Source: Anas platyrhynchos
Lineage: Eukaryota; Chordata; Aves; Anseriformes; Anatidae
Assembly: GCF_047663525.1 (NCBI RefSeq)
Contig: NC_092587.1
Coordinates: forward strand, 36,261,001-36,325,000
Reading direction: 5' to 3'
DNA length: 64,000 nt
Shown here: in pieces, positions 1 to 12,915 of the stretch
Layout of the letters: each line of letters opens with the position of its first letter
Numbering within the stretch: position 1 is the stretch's first letter
Made by a program: the position numbers and the translations under genes
Notes under the pieces: model-generated
Told to the model about the DNA's origin: nothing
Databases searched by the model: none
The model's input: only the letters and a program-made list of their open reading frames with translations

Positions 1-1311
1 AAAGATGATCTGGCCCCGTCTCATTGGTGTTTTTTTTCTTTTCTTTCTTTTTCCTTTTTAAATTTCTGCTTTATCTGCTTAGGCTGCCTGGTGGCTTTAC
101 AAGGCTCGTGAACTCATGACCAAAGAGCAGGAGAAGCTCCCTCGCCCCCCTTGTTAGCGTGCTGTCTGTATCGCATGCAGACCAACAGCTCACTCCTTCG
201 GCTTTGAAGAAGACTCGGCTCAACTCCTGTGAGGGAGGTGACCAGGCAGATAAATTATTAGCGCTGCAGCTGTAAGGCAAAGAAGTTGAGAGAACAGTTG
301 TGAGTACAAAGAAAGAAGGGGGAGACCGGGTATACTCTCCAGATAAGATTAATCCAGAATTCTACAAATTCTACAAATCTCTTGATACAGTCAACTCAAC
401 TCCTTTGGTGGAGATATGATTGAGAGGGAAGCGTTCTTTCTACTGGAAAATATACATATTTATGTTTGCAGCTATTAGAGTTGCTTTTTTGCAAAGCACT
501 GTGGGCTTCTACAGAAATTACTTTTGGTGTCTGCAAGTTAAAAAAATGTCGTAAGTTGTAACAGTCTTTGGAAAACAGCTTTAAGAGAGCATTGCTTTGA
601 CAGAGATAAAAACAGGCGCATTAGGAATGAAGAAACTTTATTACATTCAAGGTCTTGCAAACCTTTCAATACACGCAGGGAATGTGTTATGCTGTTGACA
701 ACTTTTACAAATGTTTTTTCCGAAAAATTTTATCTTGTATTTTACAGGCTTTTCAGTTTACATATTTGTTTAAATCTGTCATGTTTATTAGAACAAAAAA
801 GAGGTTATGGCTGCTTTTTAATATTTGTGTTATACTTGCACGGACAGGATCTCAGCTGCCCAGCATAGCGGGTTCTCTCCATACGCTATTTTTGTCCGTT
901 GGTGTATATTTATTTTATGTGTCTGTTTATATAGGCAAAATATAGGAAATCCATATGTCACCAGCATGCCTTATTTGTGCACATATAAACATATGTAGGA
1001 TCAAATGTAACATCTCCTTTTCCTGATACATATGTACTCCCACACTCGGAAACAGACGTTTTCTCTCAATTCATTTCTGCCTCATTGCAGCCTTTCTTAA
1101 ACAAAATCTGAACCGAAGTGGGTGGGACCTGCAGGTTCAGACCTGCCATGAAGGGTGAATATGAAACAGGGTTCTTGAGGCGGAGGTCGCAGTTGCCACT
1201 GAGATGCCTGCTATTTCCACACCATTGGTTCCCCTCCACCAAGGAATGGGCTGAAATGCCAATCTGTTCGGTGGTGCTGGGAAAGCAAGTGAGCATGATT
1301 TCTGATTTTTT
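1..1311. other. Intergenic, nothing recognised
   Basis: AT-rich sequence with short T/C runs near its left end. The open frames here are short and show no family motif, codon bias or splice-flanked structure that I recognise. I see no repeat family in it. Confidence 0.6.
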
Positions 1312-1563
1312 AGGAGGAAGAGGAAGAAAGAGAAAAGGAAGAAGAAGGAGAAGGAGAAGGAGAAGGAGAAGGAGAAGGAGAAGGAGAAGGAGAAGGAGAA
1401 GGAGAAGGAGAAGGAGAAGGAGAAGGAGAAGGAGAAGGAGAAGGAGAAGGAGAAGGAGAAGGAGAAGGAGAAGGAGAAGGAGAAGGAGAAGGAGAAGAGG
1501 AGGAGGAGGAGGAGGAGGAGGAGGAGGAGGAGAAGGAGAAGAGGAGGAGGAGGAGGAAGAGGA
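1312..1563 (+). repeat. 252-base uninterrupted polypurine tract, mostly (AAGGAG)n then (GGA)n
   Basis: Every base from 1312 to 1563 is A or G. The core (about 1344-1497) is a near-perfect hexamer AAGGAG. It is followed by a (GGA)n block and a short mixed AGG/AAG tail. Long mirror-like purine/pyrimidine tracts are known to form triplex (H-DNA) and to change length by slippage. The arginine-rich and Ser/Pro-rich open frames across it are artefacts of the repeat. It directly abuts a CpG-rich island on its right. Confidence 0.97.
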
Positions 1564-1574
1564 TGAAAAAGGCT

Positions 1575-2012
1575 TTCACCAGAAGGCCCGTGCTGTCTCC
1601 CCACGCGTGTCCGACCCCGCGGGAAGCAGACGCGGGCTCGGGTCCCCCCCGCCGTGCCCGGGCGGCCGCTAGGGGGGGACCGGGCTCAGGCTGTGCGGGG
1701 AGCGGCCCCGGGTGGGCGCCGGGCTGGGCAGGGACCCCCCGGCCGCCTCTCCCCCCAAGTGCCCCCGACAGCCGCTGGACGGACTCGACCTCCCCCCGCC
1801 GCGGGGAGGGGGCTGAAGCTGGGAGGCTGCTGGGAGGCTACTGGGAGGCTACTGGGAGGCTGCCGGGCCGAGGGTGGGAGCCCACCTCAGCCCCCCCCCC
1901 CCCCCCGCCCGGCTCGGCCGTGGGCGCGGCGGGGAGCTCCGGCCGTCGGGGGGCTGCAGCATCCCCCGCCGCACAGCCCCCCCGACGGCGACTTCCAGGC
2001 AGCTGGAAATGC
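1575..2012. promoter_or_regulatory. Orphan CpG-rich island
   Basis: A sharp switch from AT-rich flanks to very GC-rich, CpG-dense sequence. It includes several G/C runs, a CGCGGGAAG-type segment and a C15-like run near 1891. No coding exon of a known family is recognisable; the overlapping frames translate to Pro/Gly/Arg-rich low-complexity sequence. In vertebrates such unmethylated islands usually mark promoters, so it may be the start of an unannotated transcript or a distal element of HMGA2. That role is inference from base composition only. Confidence 0.6.
1819..1862 (+). repeat. Four tandem copies of an 11-bp unit
   Basis: The unit CTGGGAGGCTR repeats four times head to tail inside the CpG-rich island, with A/G variation at the last position. 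It is a small minisatellite with no apparent coding role. Confidence 0.9.
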
Positions 2013-3367
2013 CTGAGTGTTTCTTCCAGCTAAAATAAAATGCTAGCTTTTTTTTTTTTTCCTTTGCTTTTTTCTTTCAAGAAAAGTATTTTTATTGAGT
2101 CCTATTCCACGCTAGCGTTAAGACACTAACGGCACTGTAAAAAGAAGTCCCTATATATCACTCAGTCAAGTAGTCTAAACAACCGCATTGGAAGTTTTCC
2201 AGTGTTGCCCAGTCAATGACCACAGAACGTATTTGGAAAGCAATCATTAGCAGTGGCAGTCATGTAATCCTGCCTTTCTGCCCGGCTGTTCCTCAGGAGA
2301 GACGCACACATCCCGGTGGCTTTGCAATGTATACTGTTAAGAGGTTAAGTGCATATTTAACATGTGATTATCACACCCGGAGAACCCATGACACAAGACA
2401 GAGTGTGGGTTTTTATGGCTACGAGGAGTCACAGCTACATCACAGTCCTAGAAGATTTCTCCAGCTCCGAAGAAACTGCACACAGTCGATTAAGAAGGAT
2501 TAAGTTTATAAGCAGGCAGTTATTAACAAGATTCTTCCGGGTGTCTTTTTCATGGGAACCTGACGAGACACTTCAAGCACCCTCCAGAAATAGTACCTCC
2601 CTAGATGAGACTGCAGTGCTTTGGATGTTGGATAAAAGAGAGGGAAGGCCAAGTCCTTCCAATAGCATACGGTGACCATTTGTCATTATAACAGACCAGC
2701 TAATTCATCAAATATGTTGTTAAAAAAACAAACAAACAAACAAACATGGGGAATAAATGTGTAACCCTTATTCTTCTACGCACAGGACTTGGTTAATTGC
2801 AAGAGAAGAATTGCAACAACAAAGAGCCAGGTCTGCATCTTAGTTTCCTTATCGACGCAGAGGATAATCCTGCAACACTCATCTTCCTCCTAATAGATTT
2901 TTGTGCAACAATGCATTAATCTGAAAAATGCATTTGTATTTTCAGACAGTGATAAGCAAGCATGATGTAATCTATTCTAAAAAGTCTTCTGTAAAACAAT
3001 ATACTTGATGTACCTAATTTGAGCTGACAAGTTTTACATAGGTTGTCATATTTAATCAGTGTATGTCAGCTATTCTGAAATGTAAAGTGGCATAAACAGT
3101 TACTTACTTCTAGCCGGTATCATACAGACATTGGAAGTAATAATATGCACAGATTTCATTGACTTTACAATTAGCGGTGTTAAGAACATTAAAATGATAA
3201 AGTTGCAGGGCAAAACTATAATCAGTCTGATGGATGTGTTCATATCGAATCTTTTTGGAAACTATCCTACATCTTTGTATCGTTTTCATGGTTCATTATA
3301 ACCTTAATAATTATTCTTGTCTGGGTATTTAGCCCTGAAAATAACAGTAACATTGTCCTATATTCCT
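2013..3367. other. Intergenic AT-rich stretch
   Basis: No gene recognised. It holds a short (AAAC)n run near 2727-2744, a T-run near 2049 and one weak SINE relic (listed separately). Open frames at 2216-2675 have no recognisable domain. Confidence 0.6.
2825..2880 (+). repeat. Possible MIR/CORE-SINE relic
   Basis: A segment reading roughly 'tcttagtttccttatc' followed by 'gaggataat' resembles the 3' half of the ancient amniote MIR-type SINE in plus orientation (CTCAGTTTCC...GATAAT). Similarity is judged by eye and is weak. Confidence 0.3.
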
Positions 3368-3435
3368 TTTTTTTTTTTTCCTTTTTTTTTCCTTTTTTTT
3401 TTTTTTCTTTTTTTTTTTCTTTTTTTTTTTTTTCC
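3368..3435 (+). repeat. T-rich low-complexity tract with periodic C interruptions
   Basis: Runs of 9-13 T broken by CC or single C. Lysine- or phenylalanine-rich frames across it are artefacts of the tract. Confidence 0.95.
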
Positions 3436-6400
3436 CTGTTGGATAAATGGGAGAAAGAGTTTGTGTGTGCAGGTGTGTGCATGTGCCTGTGTATATGAGC
3501 AAGCAGTATAGAGACAGTGTCTGAAGCATCCAGTGAGGGGATGGACAAGTTCAGTATGCAAGCTCTACCTTTCGCTGTGATTGCTACACGACTTTTTGCC
3601 TCTGAGTTTCCTTATTATTCATTGGCCAAGGTCATGTCTAGTTCCCCCCCAAAATGAGTCCTTTTATGTACACCCTCCTACTTCCACTCACGCATTTTGG
3701 TATGAATGCTTCCCCACAGAAATGCTGAGAATCACATGAATGCATAGAAAAGCTGGAGGCACCCCTCATTTGAAACAACATGCAGCTGAAAGCCTTGCTT
3801 TCTGCACCTTTCCTTTAAAATACATATTTTTTTAATGTTATGTAGCCCTACATGAGAACAATTCCTACTGTAATTCAGCAATCTGATCTTGCAACAGACT
3901 AGTTTCTTCCTGTACGAAGTAAAAATGCAGAGACCTCTCTGTTTCCTGCTGCAAATATCGCATCTAGTATTTCTCTACCCTTGCTAGACCTTACGTCTAG
4001 ACTTACACAGCAGAAAATCCCTCTTTGAATGTATTGGACACCACTTGGTGTGACTGCTGCAAAGAGAAACTTTCACAAAATTGCTTGCTGTAATCAATAT
4101 CCTGACACTCCACTGCGCATGTTATAGGATTGTCACAAAGTCTCTGATTTCATCAGCCCACAATGAATGTGGTTGCAGCAAGTAATCTTAATACCCAATA
4201 AAATTATTTTACAGACGAGAAAAAGCTCTCTCCCCCCCCGGTATTGAGGAATTTGTGAGTAGGGCTTTGCAGACTTGCAATATTTAAATGAAGCTTATAG
4301 ACAAAACAACAACAAGATATCTTAAATGCTTTTAATAACATGGTCAAAAACCACATGGCTCCTCTTAAAGGCAATCATGGAAGTTAAAGAGCAAAATAAG
4401 GTGCCTGATTAAATGTAGAGTCATGGAAGGATACCTTATTATAGATAATTACTTGTAACACACCTGAATACTTTTAATGCAGAATCTCATAACTTCAAAT
4501 AGTTGCAATTTCTCCAAACAACGATATAGATTAGCCAACAGATTACTATGTTTATTTAGCTTTAAAACAAAGTTTTCTCTGAAGCCACTGGAGTTATTAC
4601 TCTCCTTTTATACCATCCTGGTTTTGTGAAATTGTAGAACAGCATAATTTTGCCTGCAAAAAGATTGGTATTTGGACCATTCTATTCTGTATTTATTAAC
4701 TGTGTTTTCCTGTTTGCACTTTTGTTTTTCTTTCCCTCTCAGCATCTTTTCTTACATCCTTGGCAATACAATTGCTAAGAAGTTAAATGACCCTAATGAA
4801 ACCGAACACAGGTTCAGAACTGTTCCTAGCAAACAAATTACAGTTGTGACTTCATGGTAATTTGCAGGGAGTTGTAGCACCACTGATAGGAGCCTCCCCC
4901 CTGCACGTACACACACATGCATGTGAACATGGCAACAGAGCTATCCTGTATACCTACTTCTCCCTCATGAAACCAAAGCTCTGTCCTTCCAGTGCCCTGC
5001 TCTGTAAACTGCATTTTAAAATTATTTCCCTTGCTTCAGAGGAGGTAGATGTATCCTTGAAAAATGCACGACTAGGTGTACGTTAGAAGTAATTCCCTTT
5101 GGGAAAACAACATGTATTGTCCTCAGGATGACATCCCAGGTACTTCTCTACTGGGAAAGTCTCCATAGCGTAGACTAACAGCATCCCAGTTTCTTGTGAG
5201 GGCTTCCCATGCCTGGCTCCATTACCCATACTGGTGACCAGTCCCCACTGCCCAATCTAGTCCTGGAGGGACGTGGCATATCCAAAGTGCTTCTTGGCCA
5301 TTCATCCTCCCAGTGCTCCTGGGACACAGAAAGTTCATCAGCCTTACTCATTCCATGCTGTTTGAGAGATGGGAGAGGAGGAGAAGGAGGTTGAAGACCT
5401 GTCCAAGACCTGCAATGGCCGAGCCCAGCATAGATCTGCTCCCAGTTTCTGCTCGCTCTTCCAGACCTTTCTTTTTTTTGGCACACCCCCAAACTCATCC
5501 TGCGGTTCGTGAACCTTAACAAACCTTTCAGTGAAGCTTGTCTGGGTTTTGGATTGGTAAAGAAATTTGAAACCAGGCAAGGTTTTGTGTTGGTGTGTGC
5601 TGCACTGTGAAAATTTCACATGCCTGTTTTTCACCCCACTTGTTCAGCCATAATACCACGGCAAGGCAGGCCAGAAAAGTGCAGGTTTTACTGAACAGCA
5701 CAGTTTATAAGTAGAAGGTGGTGAGAGTGGCGGGTATGGAAAATGGGTTTTCAAGAGTTTATGAAAGTTACCACTTCCTTTGGGAATCCACATTCCTTGC
5801 AAAATCTATTCCTATTCCCACCCATACAATCCCTTTGTTTTTACTGCAGTGGTCCTGTGTATCTAAGAATTTGGCACTATGTATTTGTTAACAGAGTCTT
5901 CATGCGTGGTTTGAATTACTCATAAAATCCTGTTTTCCGCAACCTTTACAGAGAAATACAGAGTAGCTAGGTTAACTGAAATCAAAGGAAAGCAATCTTA
6001 AATCTTTCATAAAATTTTAAACAAGAAAGGACGAAGGGCTCAAACAATAGTGTTTTTAATATGTCTGTGCTTGTGCACTCTTGAAACCAGTTCGCAAGTC
6101 AGCCGTGAAAATGTGCAGCCTGAAACATGTTTTCTGCTTGCACGGAGGCAACTAGCCCACTAATCTTCACCCCGAATGTAGACGTGCACTGCAAAAAGAG
6201 CACAGCCTATGCAAGCTCTTGCTCAGCACAGTAGTCCTTATTTACTCCCCTGGGGCTTTTCACTACAGCCTATGGAGTATTAGATTAATGGGAGCAGTGT
6301 GAGACCCTTGCTTGAGATCAGGCTCTATGCTGTTGATCTGCACTGAGGAACAGGAAGGTACAAGAAGCTCTTTTACTTTCGCTTCATAGCCTGTTTCTGT

Positions 6401-9300
6401 TGTGTTTTAAGGAACAATACTTCCCATCAAATTGCCATGTAAAATTTTATTGTGTCTACTCAAGCTGTGCTAAAATGGAAGGCAAGTAATCTGCCTCAGT
6501 CAACGTGTTGCTGTATGTTTCATTTTCTCAGTAGAGCTAAGGTGGTAGGCAGACATCCGCTCTCGGATCCAATTGTGCTGACCAAAGAATCCACCATCTC
6601 TGCTGCTTCACACTTCCCCCCATCTGCTCCGCACTCCCCGGCTCTGCCAGCGGAAGGGCTTGCGGGAGAGTTTAGGTAACCCACTGCAGGCAGGGGCTGC
6701 TAGGAGGGCTAAATCCACTCTCAGCAGCCATCTGACACAAAGGAGTGATCATTTCTTTTTTTAGCTATACTGATCTTAAAGAAAAAAAAGGGGGGGAGAA
6801 GAAGGGGAGACAGCATCTCGCCCTACAAACCTCACCTTGCTTATATTCCCATCCACTGCTACAACAGTATTATATGTAGGTAGGCAGCCAGACAGATAGA
6901 TACATTTTTTGTCGTAATGAGACACAGCCTAAAAACATAAGCTACTGCATACAGGCACTCATTTTTCCTCAGACCGTCGATTTTTTTTTGTATCTGAAGA
7001 TCCCAAACAAATGTTGGGGCACACAAAACTCTCTGTGTAAGATGCTTGTCCATTTTCTCCAGCTCTGTCTTTCAGATTATCAAAGAATTATTTTTCCACT
7101 GCTTCTCTAGAATACGGTAAAAGCAATAAGGGGGAAATGTCTTACCATGAAAGAGGGTCAAAGTAATTGCTGGAGATGCATACAGTTTAGGTGTGCTGTG
7201 ATGGTTCTGACATGAAACCCATTGATCTGTCCACTCCTTTTGACCTCTTTTCATTCTTCATGACATATGTCGTGCATGGTTAGCACATTTCGTTTCAAGT
7301 TTCCTGTTCCCTTGCTTTATCTCCTTCCTTGCATGAACACAATCGTTATGAGAAGATATTTACCATCCATACCTTGCATCTCTGCGGATAACATGTCAGG
7401 TACGGCTTTCGCAGACATACAGCATGACACATTACATTAGAAGGTTTACTTTGCTAAATATTGTTTGCTGATAATTTTACTCTTTTGTGATGTTTCTTCG
7501 ACAGACTGTTTTTGACAGGCATTTTCCAGGCAGCTCGGTAACATCTAAATCAAACCAACCATTCTCCTGCCAAAGAAAAACATAATCAACAGCACCAGGA
7601 CATCCCGGCAGATCAAGTAATTTTTCTCTTAAATCTTAGCAGTTTTCTGACTCGAAACTTTTATTTTCTAAGGATAGCTGTAACGCTGATAGCAATTTAG
7701 CTTCAAGCATTCAGACAGCACACAACCCTCCCCCCCTCCCAATTTGCCAGAGAAAAGGCATCTGAAGCAACATTTTCTGTAAAAGGATAATTAATGCTAA
7801 GTTACTACAAGGCTTGTTCAGAAATGGTGGCATTAACCACAATCAAATTTAGGTGTGTTTCTTTTTTTTTTTCACAAAAATATAGGTGATGTGTAAATTG
7901 ACCTATCACACACAGAGTGTATGATTTCCAATTTTGTATTCTTGTTTCTATTGCAATTTTAAAATTATTTTTATGAACCACAATATCCTTTAAACTGACT
8001 GCCTGCAAAGGACAGGGACATAGAGGGTTGTCTAAACCTCTACAAGTGTGCTGAAAGTTTCTTTTGTCTTACACACCAGCTAACTTCTCGATTAGATAAA
8101 GAACTAAGAAAACTACTCTGGTGGATAAGATGGCAATCAAATGTGGAAATCTTCACTGTATAGAGCACCCTGGGGTTTGTTAAATATCTGCAGATCTGCT
8201 TGTTGTAAGTGACAATGTTTATTCTTGCAAGTGAATTCCAAGATAGCCTGGCTTCCTTGGGGTTTAATCTCAGCCTTTTTTTGTTTCTCTGATTAGTTGA
8301 AAACTGTAGCAGGTCACCCAGGCTCTTTGAAGAATGAAGGGTCTCATTCCAGGGTGAGGCCCAGCGAATTTGTGAATGAATGAAAAGTTAATTGAGGAAA
8401 AGGGCAGAGCATACTTCAGTCATAGTTAATTTAAGAAAAGCTGATAAGTTAGTAAATAGAAACACCAGTATATTCTTTCAAGTAGAATTTCTGCTCTTAT
8501 GGATATCTTAGGTGCTGTTGCTCTGGCCATTCTAGAGATTGGTGCTTGTCGCTGACACTTTATTATCTAATCTCCTGCCCAAGGAGAGATTCTGTAGTGT
8601 TGAGTAATTACGAATAGATTGAGCTTGGCTGGAAAGTGCCTTCACAAAAATCCAAGGGAAGCTTATGCTCTGTAAACTTTGTGAATTTTATTTTAACCTA
8701 GAAAATACACATATATATTATATGTATAGTACTAACAAACATTGTGGAAAATACCATGAATGTTGTAGTCCATCATTTTTTAGGGAGGTGAATGAAACTG
8801 TTGAATCATGTTCTGGATTTTTATTGCACTTCAAATGTCTTTTGTAAGCACTGCAGGATTGTAGTAAAATACAAAAATGGAGTAGTGACTCGATAAAAGC
8901 CATCTATTCAATTTAAAACTGTTACATTAAAGCTATAAAAACAAAACGCAAAAAACTCATGTGCAAGCAAATGAAAGGCACTCTTTCTTCATGTGTAGAG
9001 AAGTGGAAGAGAAAGCTGTGTTTTGCTGGAGGAAAGCTGCCTAAGGAAAATGTGTAACTGTGAGCTGTGCAAGGAAGGGAGAGCAGTGAGAAAAGCAAGG
9101 GCCACAGGCAGCAGCTTTTAAAACTTCTGTAGCAACAGAGGTTTTTTTTGTTTTGTTTTGTTTTGTTTTTTTTTATTGAGTCAGTGAAGCCACAGCAGAC
9201 AGCTGGATAGACAGAATCAAACATTTCTTCAATTTTAAATATGCTTTGGGCTCGCGTGGGACTTGCCAGCCACGCATCTCAGAGCACCCTGCCAACATCT
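3436..9300. other. Intergenic, nothing recognised except simple repeats
   Basis: Nearly 6 kb of AT-rich sequence without a recognisable exon. It contains a short GT-rich patch (3460-3490), a weak SINE-like phrase near 3595-3625, an imperfect GATA-type patch near 6885-6902, and a (TTTTG)n run at 9142-9174. The open frames are at most about 115 codons and none shows a family motif. Confidence 0.55.
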
Positions 9301-9400
9301 CTCCAATCCTCTGAGGTGAGTGTTATCCTCACTTGGTAGATAAGGAAAAATGGAGCAGGAAAAGTGTAAAGAATTTGCCATACGTCACGCCAGAAGACTG
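9301..9400 (-). repeat. MIR/CORE-SINE-like relic
   Basis: The order 'atcctctgaggt', 'gttatcctcacttggtagataagg', 'gtaaagaatttgcc' and 'gtcac' follows the complement of the ancient MIR-type SINE (ATCCTCA...GAGGTAG...TACAGATGAGG...GTTAAGTAACTTGCCCAAGGTCAC). It is heavily diverged, consistent with an old amniote insertion. Assigned by eye only. Confidence 0.5.
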
Positions 9401-12400
9401 CAGAACAGTTAAAAATAAAAGATTGTCTGAATAAAGACAGCACAATTTGGGGGAGGGTAATGACTCAATACTCTGGTTCCTGGGATAGGAAACTTACCCC
9501 TACCTTCCAGTGCACAGGCTGGGCTGTGAATTAACGTGTCCAAGTTACCTGGATTGGAATTACCCCACTGGAAAAAGAGAAAGGGGTGTTTCAGGTTGGG
9601 ATCCAGGAGGGCTGGAGCCCTGCTCTCAGGTGCTGTCATGGCCATGTGGAGACTTAGGGAGGCCAAAGCCTCTCCCTGCACCTCAGCTGCTTGCTTGTCC
9701 AGGGTGGGGACGGCAGCACCCACCTTTATTTGAAAACAAGAAAAAGCAAGTGATCTTGGGTCCTTGGACACACACACACAGTACTGAAAGTCTGGGGTTT
9801 CCATTCCTTTAATCTCAGGCCTAGATTAAACTCATTGAATTTGACTTTAAAATCCTAAAAGAAAGAAGTAAGAGGTGTCCACTGCACAAGTTTTGCAGGT
9901 TTGTAACGGAGGCCTACCAGGGCCCCCATCTCCTTCTCCCTTTCTGTCTCTAGCAAAGGGAATGGCAGCGATTCAGATCGCTGGCCTTTTGGTTTCCCCC
10001 TTGAAGAGCAGGCCCTGCTGATGAGGGGAGCTAGCCATTGCCATGGCTAGCCATTGCCACTGCTGCGTGTGGACATGCACAAACTGATCTGTAACAAGGC
10101 TTTCTTTGGCAAAAGCTAAGTAACATCAGATCTGCTACTGCTGCTAGTGAAAGAGCCACCTCAGCCATTACAGATCAGAAACCTACCTCATGACTATGTT
10201 AAGGGTGCCAAATACACGTCCACTGCCTCTTCTCACACAACACTTTGATGACATGTAATGCAAACGTAATTTAATGAATCTGTAATCACATATAATAACA
10301 ACTGCAGTGTGATTTAAAGATGTCTACACTGGCAGAACTGGCTCCAGGGAGAAGGAAACGGGCCTGAGGTCCCAACTCCAGCTGGGATTGGGGAGAAGAG
10401 CCTGTGCCTGCTTGACTCTAACCCTATGTCCACAGCCCTGTCTCCAGCTGCATGGTACCACAAACACAAATCCCCACAGCCCTCCCACGCACCCTATTCA
10501 CTAACCCAACCAATTTAATTTCTGTGCTTAAACAATACTGGACACAGAAGAAATTGTGCTGTCAGGGGGTTGCAGGCCAGCTACTTTGCTGACCTGTAGC
10601 TCCTCTGAAGCAGAGATTTGTCTTACAAAAATAGAAACAAGAGCTATGCTCTTTCTGCTGATACCAAGACATCATTATCAGCAAAATAAACAGCAACTGA
10701 TTAAATGAGAAGCTAAAGTTTTAGTTGCAGGGGCAACTTCTAGCAGCCTTAGGTCATGTTCAATTTAGGTAATCATGGTCAGCCCTATGCATAACCACAA
10801 CTAACTAGCATGATTTTAATCATTTTTTACCATGGATACAAAGTACAAAGGTTTGTTTAAAAATATGTTGATTAAAACCTAGGAGTGAGCCCACTTCAAA
10901 AGCCTTCTCAAAATTGCATACATGGGTCCAGATCCAAAAAAGAAAAAAAAAAAAAAAGGCACCTGAAAGTCACATGATTCAGTGTTTCATTTGTAAGCCC
11001 TTGACTCCAGAGAGCAATGCAAGCACATCCTGACTCTGGCACCCAAATGTGCTCAGAGGAAGGAGGTGGCTCCTTGGGGACCCAGCAGGAGCTCCTCATG
11101 GCCAGGACACACAGAGCAGTGCCTCTGGAGGCCCATCACTACCGTGCCCTCTCCTGAAACACAAACAGGGCTTCCAGGCCCTCAGAGCTTCTCTCTCGGA
11201 AGCCAGTTCCTAAGTCGTGGTGCCAATACACTGCGCTGTGATGGCTAATGTGGCAGAGGTTATAGAGTGTTTGCCCAGGCTGAGGTTCAGCCCTTTCCTT
11301 TCTGAGAAGGGGCCTGTGCCCAACTCCTGCTGCCAAACCTCCAGCCTGGTCAAGACCAGGAGCCATCAGGGATGGACTTTGGCTTCCTCACCACTGGGTG
11401 GGCAGGGTCCTGGCTTACCAAGCAGGGCCAGCCCTTTCGTCCATTATCCGCTCTGCACTCAATCCAAAATACCTAAGTGCGGACGGGGACCAGGACATGG
11501 CTCTCTGCCCCATGGCAGGGACCTCCTGAGGGGCAGCTGCTTTGATTTATCTCTGGCCTGTGTGGCCAGGACTCCTCTCCCTTCCACAGATGTCAGTGCG
11601 GGGAAGTGTTGCCGCAGCCCAGGACCCTGCCACCTCCCCTCCTGGCCCCCTCCCCAGCCCCCAGTGGCTCCAAAGGAGAAACTCAGGAAACCCAAATCCT
11701 GGGAACAAAATACAAAGCACATGGAGGAAAGATGCTGCGCTCGTGTCTGCCACCACCTTTTGAAAGAAGGGAATCTTGTGTTTTTTGTTTTGTTTTGTTT
11801 TGTTTTTGGTCTGCCCTTTGTTTTTCTCCTTCTCTTCTTTTAAAAGTGCAATCTTTAATTCTGCAGCTCCTCTGCTACCCATTGCGTTGGTGTTTTTTCT
11901 CACTATAACCAGAGAAAGTGAATTTTATTTATTGTAGCTTAAGACACTCAACTTTTAATTTGAAAGAAGCCATTTCCCTCCAATTTTGTTGGAACTGCCT
12001 CCACCAACCCCATCCCCCAGCACCACATTTTTCCTCTGGCCAATTCCCACCATGGCACCGAGCGCTGCCGAACCTGGGCCGGACCCACTCTGCCCCTTGC
12101 CAGGCTGTGGTGGGCACGAAGCGCAGTGCCAGGGGGTATGGGGCATGCCAGGGGTGGAGGAATTGAGCCCTGTGTGCAGGGACCCTGCAAGGCAGCGTGC
12201 TGAATTTAAACTTTGACCTTTTCCCTCTCTCTGCTGTGATACACAACAGGCACTTACCAAACCCAAGCTGGTGAAATACATGTAACAGCCTTTTTTTTTT
12301 TTTTTTTTTTTTTGGCTTTTGTTTTGTTTTTGCTAACGATGAAGCCGTGCCAGTTGAGAAGTCAGTCTTTTTGATCCTTTGCAAAGCTAGCAAATACCTC

Positions 12401-12589
12401 CATGTTGCCAGTTTAGCTATAGGTGTGAAAAATATTTACAGGGTTCTCTTTAAAACTGAAACAGAAAAAAAAAATAAAGATCAGTCTCCTTCTACCCTCA
12501 AAAATAATAAGCTATGCCTTCCACTAACTGTCCTCTAAAGGTTTTCTTCTTTTAGGTATAGAACATGGTAATGCGCTCTGGGGAATACA
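9401..12589. other. Intergenic, no gene recognised
   Basis: Moderate GC around 11040-11760 and 12000-12200 opens frames up to 208 codons, but these have no domain, no conservation signal I know and no plausible exon structure. Simple repeats: an A-run at 10937-10957, a (TTTTG)n run near 11780-11810, and a T-run at about 12291-12314. Confidence 0.55.
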
Positions 12590-12915
12590 CTTTTAATTAC
12601 AGCTACCACTTTTATTTTGGTTTTAATTACAGATTCAGTGCTTAAAAAAATTATATTTCAAATGAGTTAAGTTCTCTAATTACTTTAATTTCTTTGGATT
12701 TTTAGGCCTTTTAAAAGTCAACTGGATAAGGCTTTTCCATCTCCCAGTCAGTTAAGGCAAACAAATGCCATTCCTACTTGATGTTCTTTAAGCTTCAGTG
12801 ATTTTGTTATTTTAACATCTCTTAAATGTAAAGAACTTTTCAAGATGTCAATTCTCCCACCAATAAACTTAATTAAAATGTACATTTAAATGAAAGAGAT
12901 AATTAATTCACACCA
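12590..12915. promoter_or_regulatory. Candidate regulatory element: cluster of TAATTA motifs
   Basis: At least five TAATTA/TTAATTAA cores fall in about 320 bases: near 12596, 12624, 12679, 12869 and 12902. They sit between simple non-repetitive AT-rich sequences that match no transposon I know. TAATTA is the classical homeodomain core site. Dense clusters in a gene desert beside a developmental gene are typical of conserved enhancers. An AT-rich background makes chance clusters possible, so this remains a candidate. Confidence 0.35.

Noticed and set aside
1118..1672. 184-codon frame with a long Arg run, and opposite-strand Ser/Pro and Phe/Ser frames
   Set aside because: They are direct translations of the purine hexamer tract; any frame through it stays open. 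No domain on either side.
1563..2033. 156-codon Pro/Arg/Ala-rich frame in the CpG island
   Set aside because: Composition-driven frame with a second overlapping frame open on the same strand. No known family or splice context.
11217..11843. 208-codon frame, plus overlapping frames on both strands
   Set aside because: GC-richer intergenic DNA with open frames in several phases at once. No recognisable motif and it runs into a (TTTTG)n repeat.
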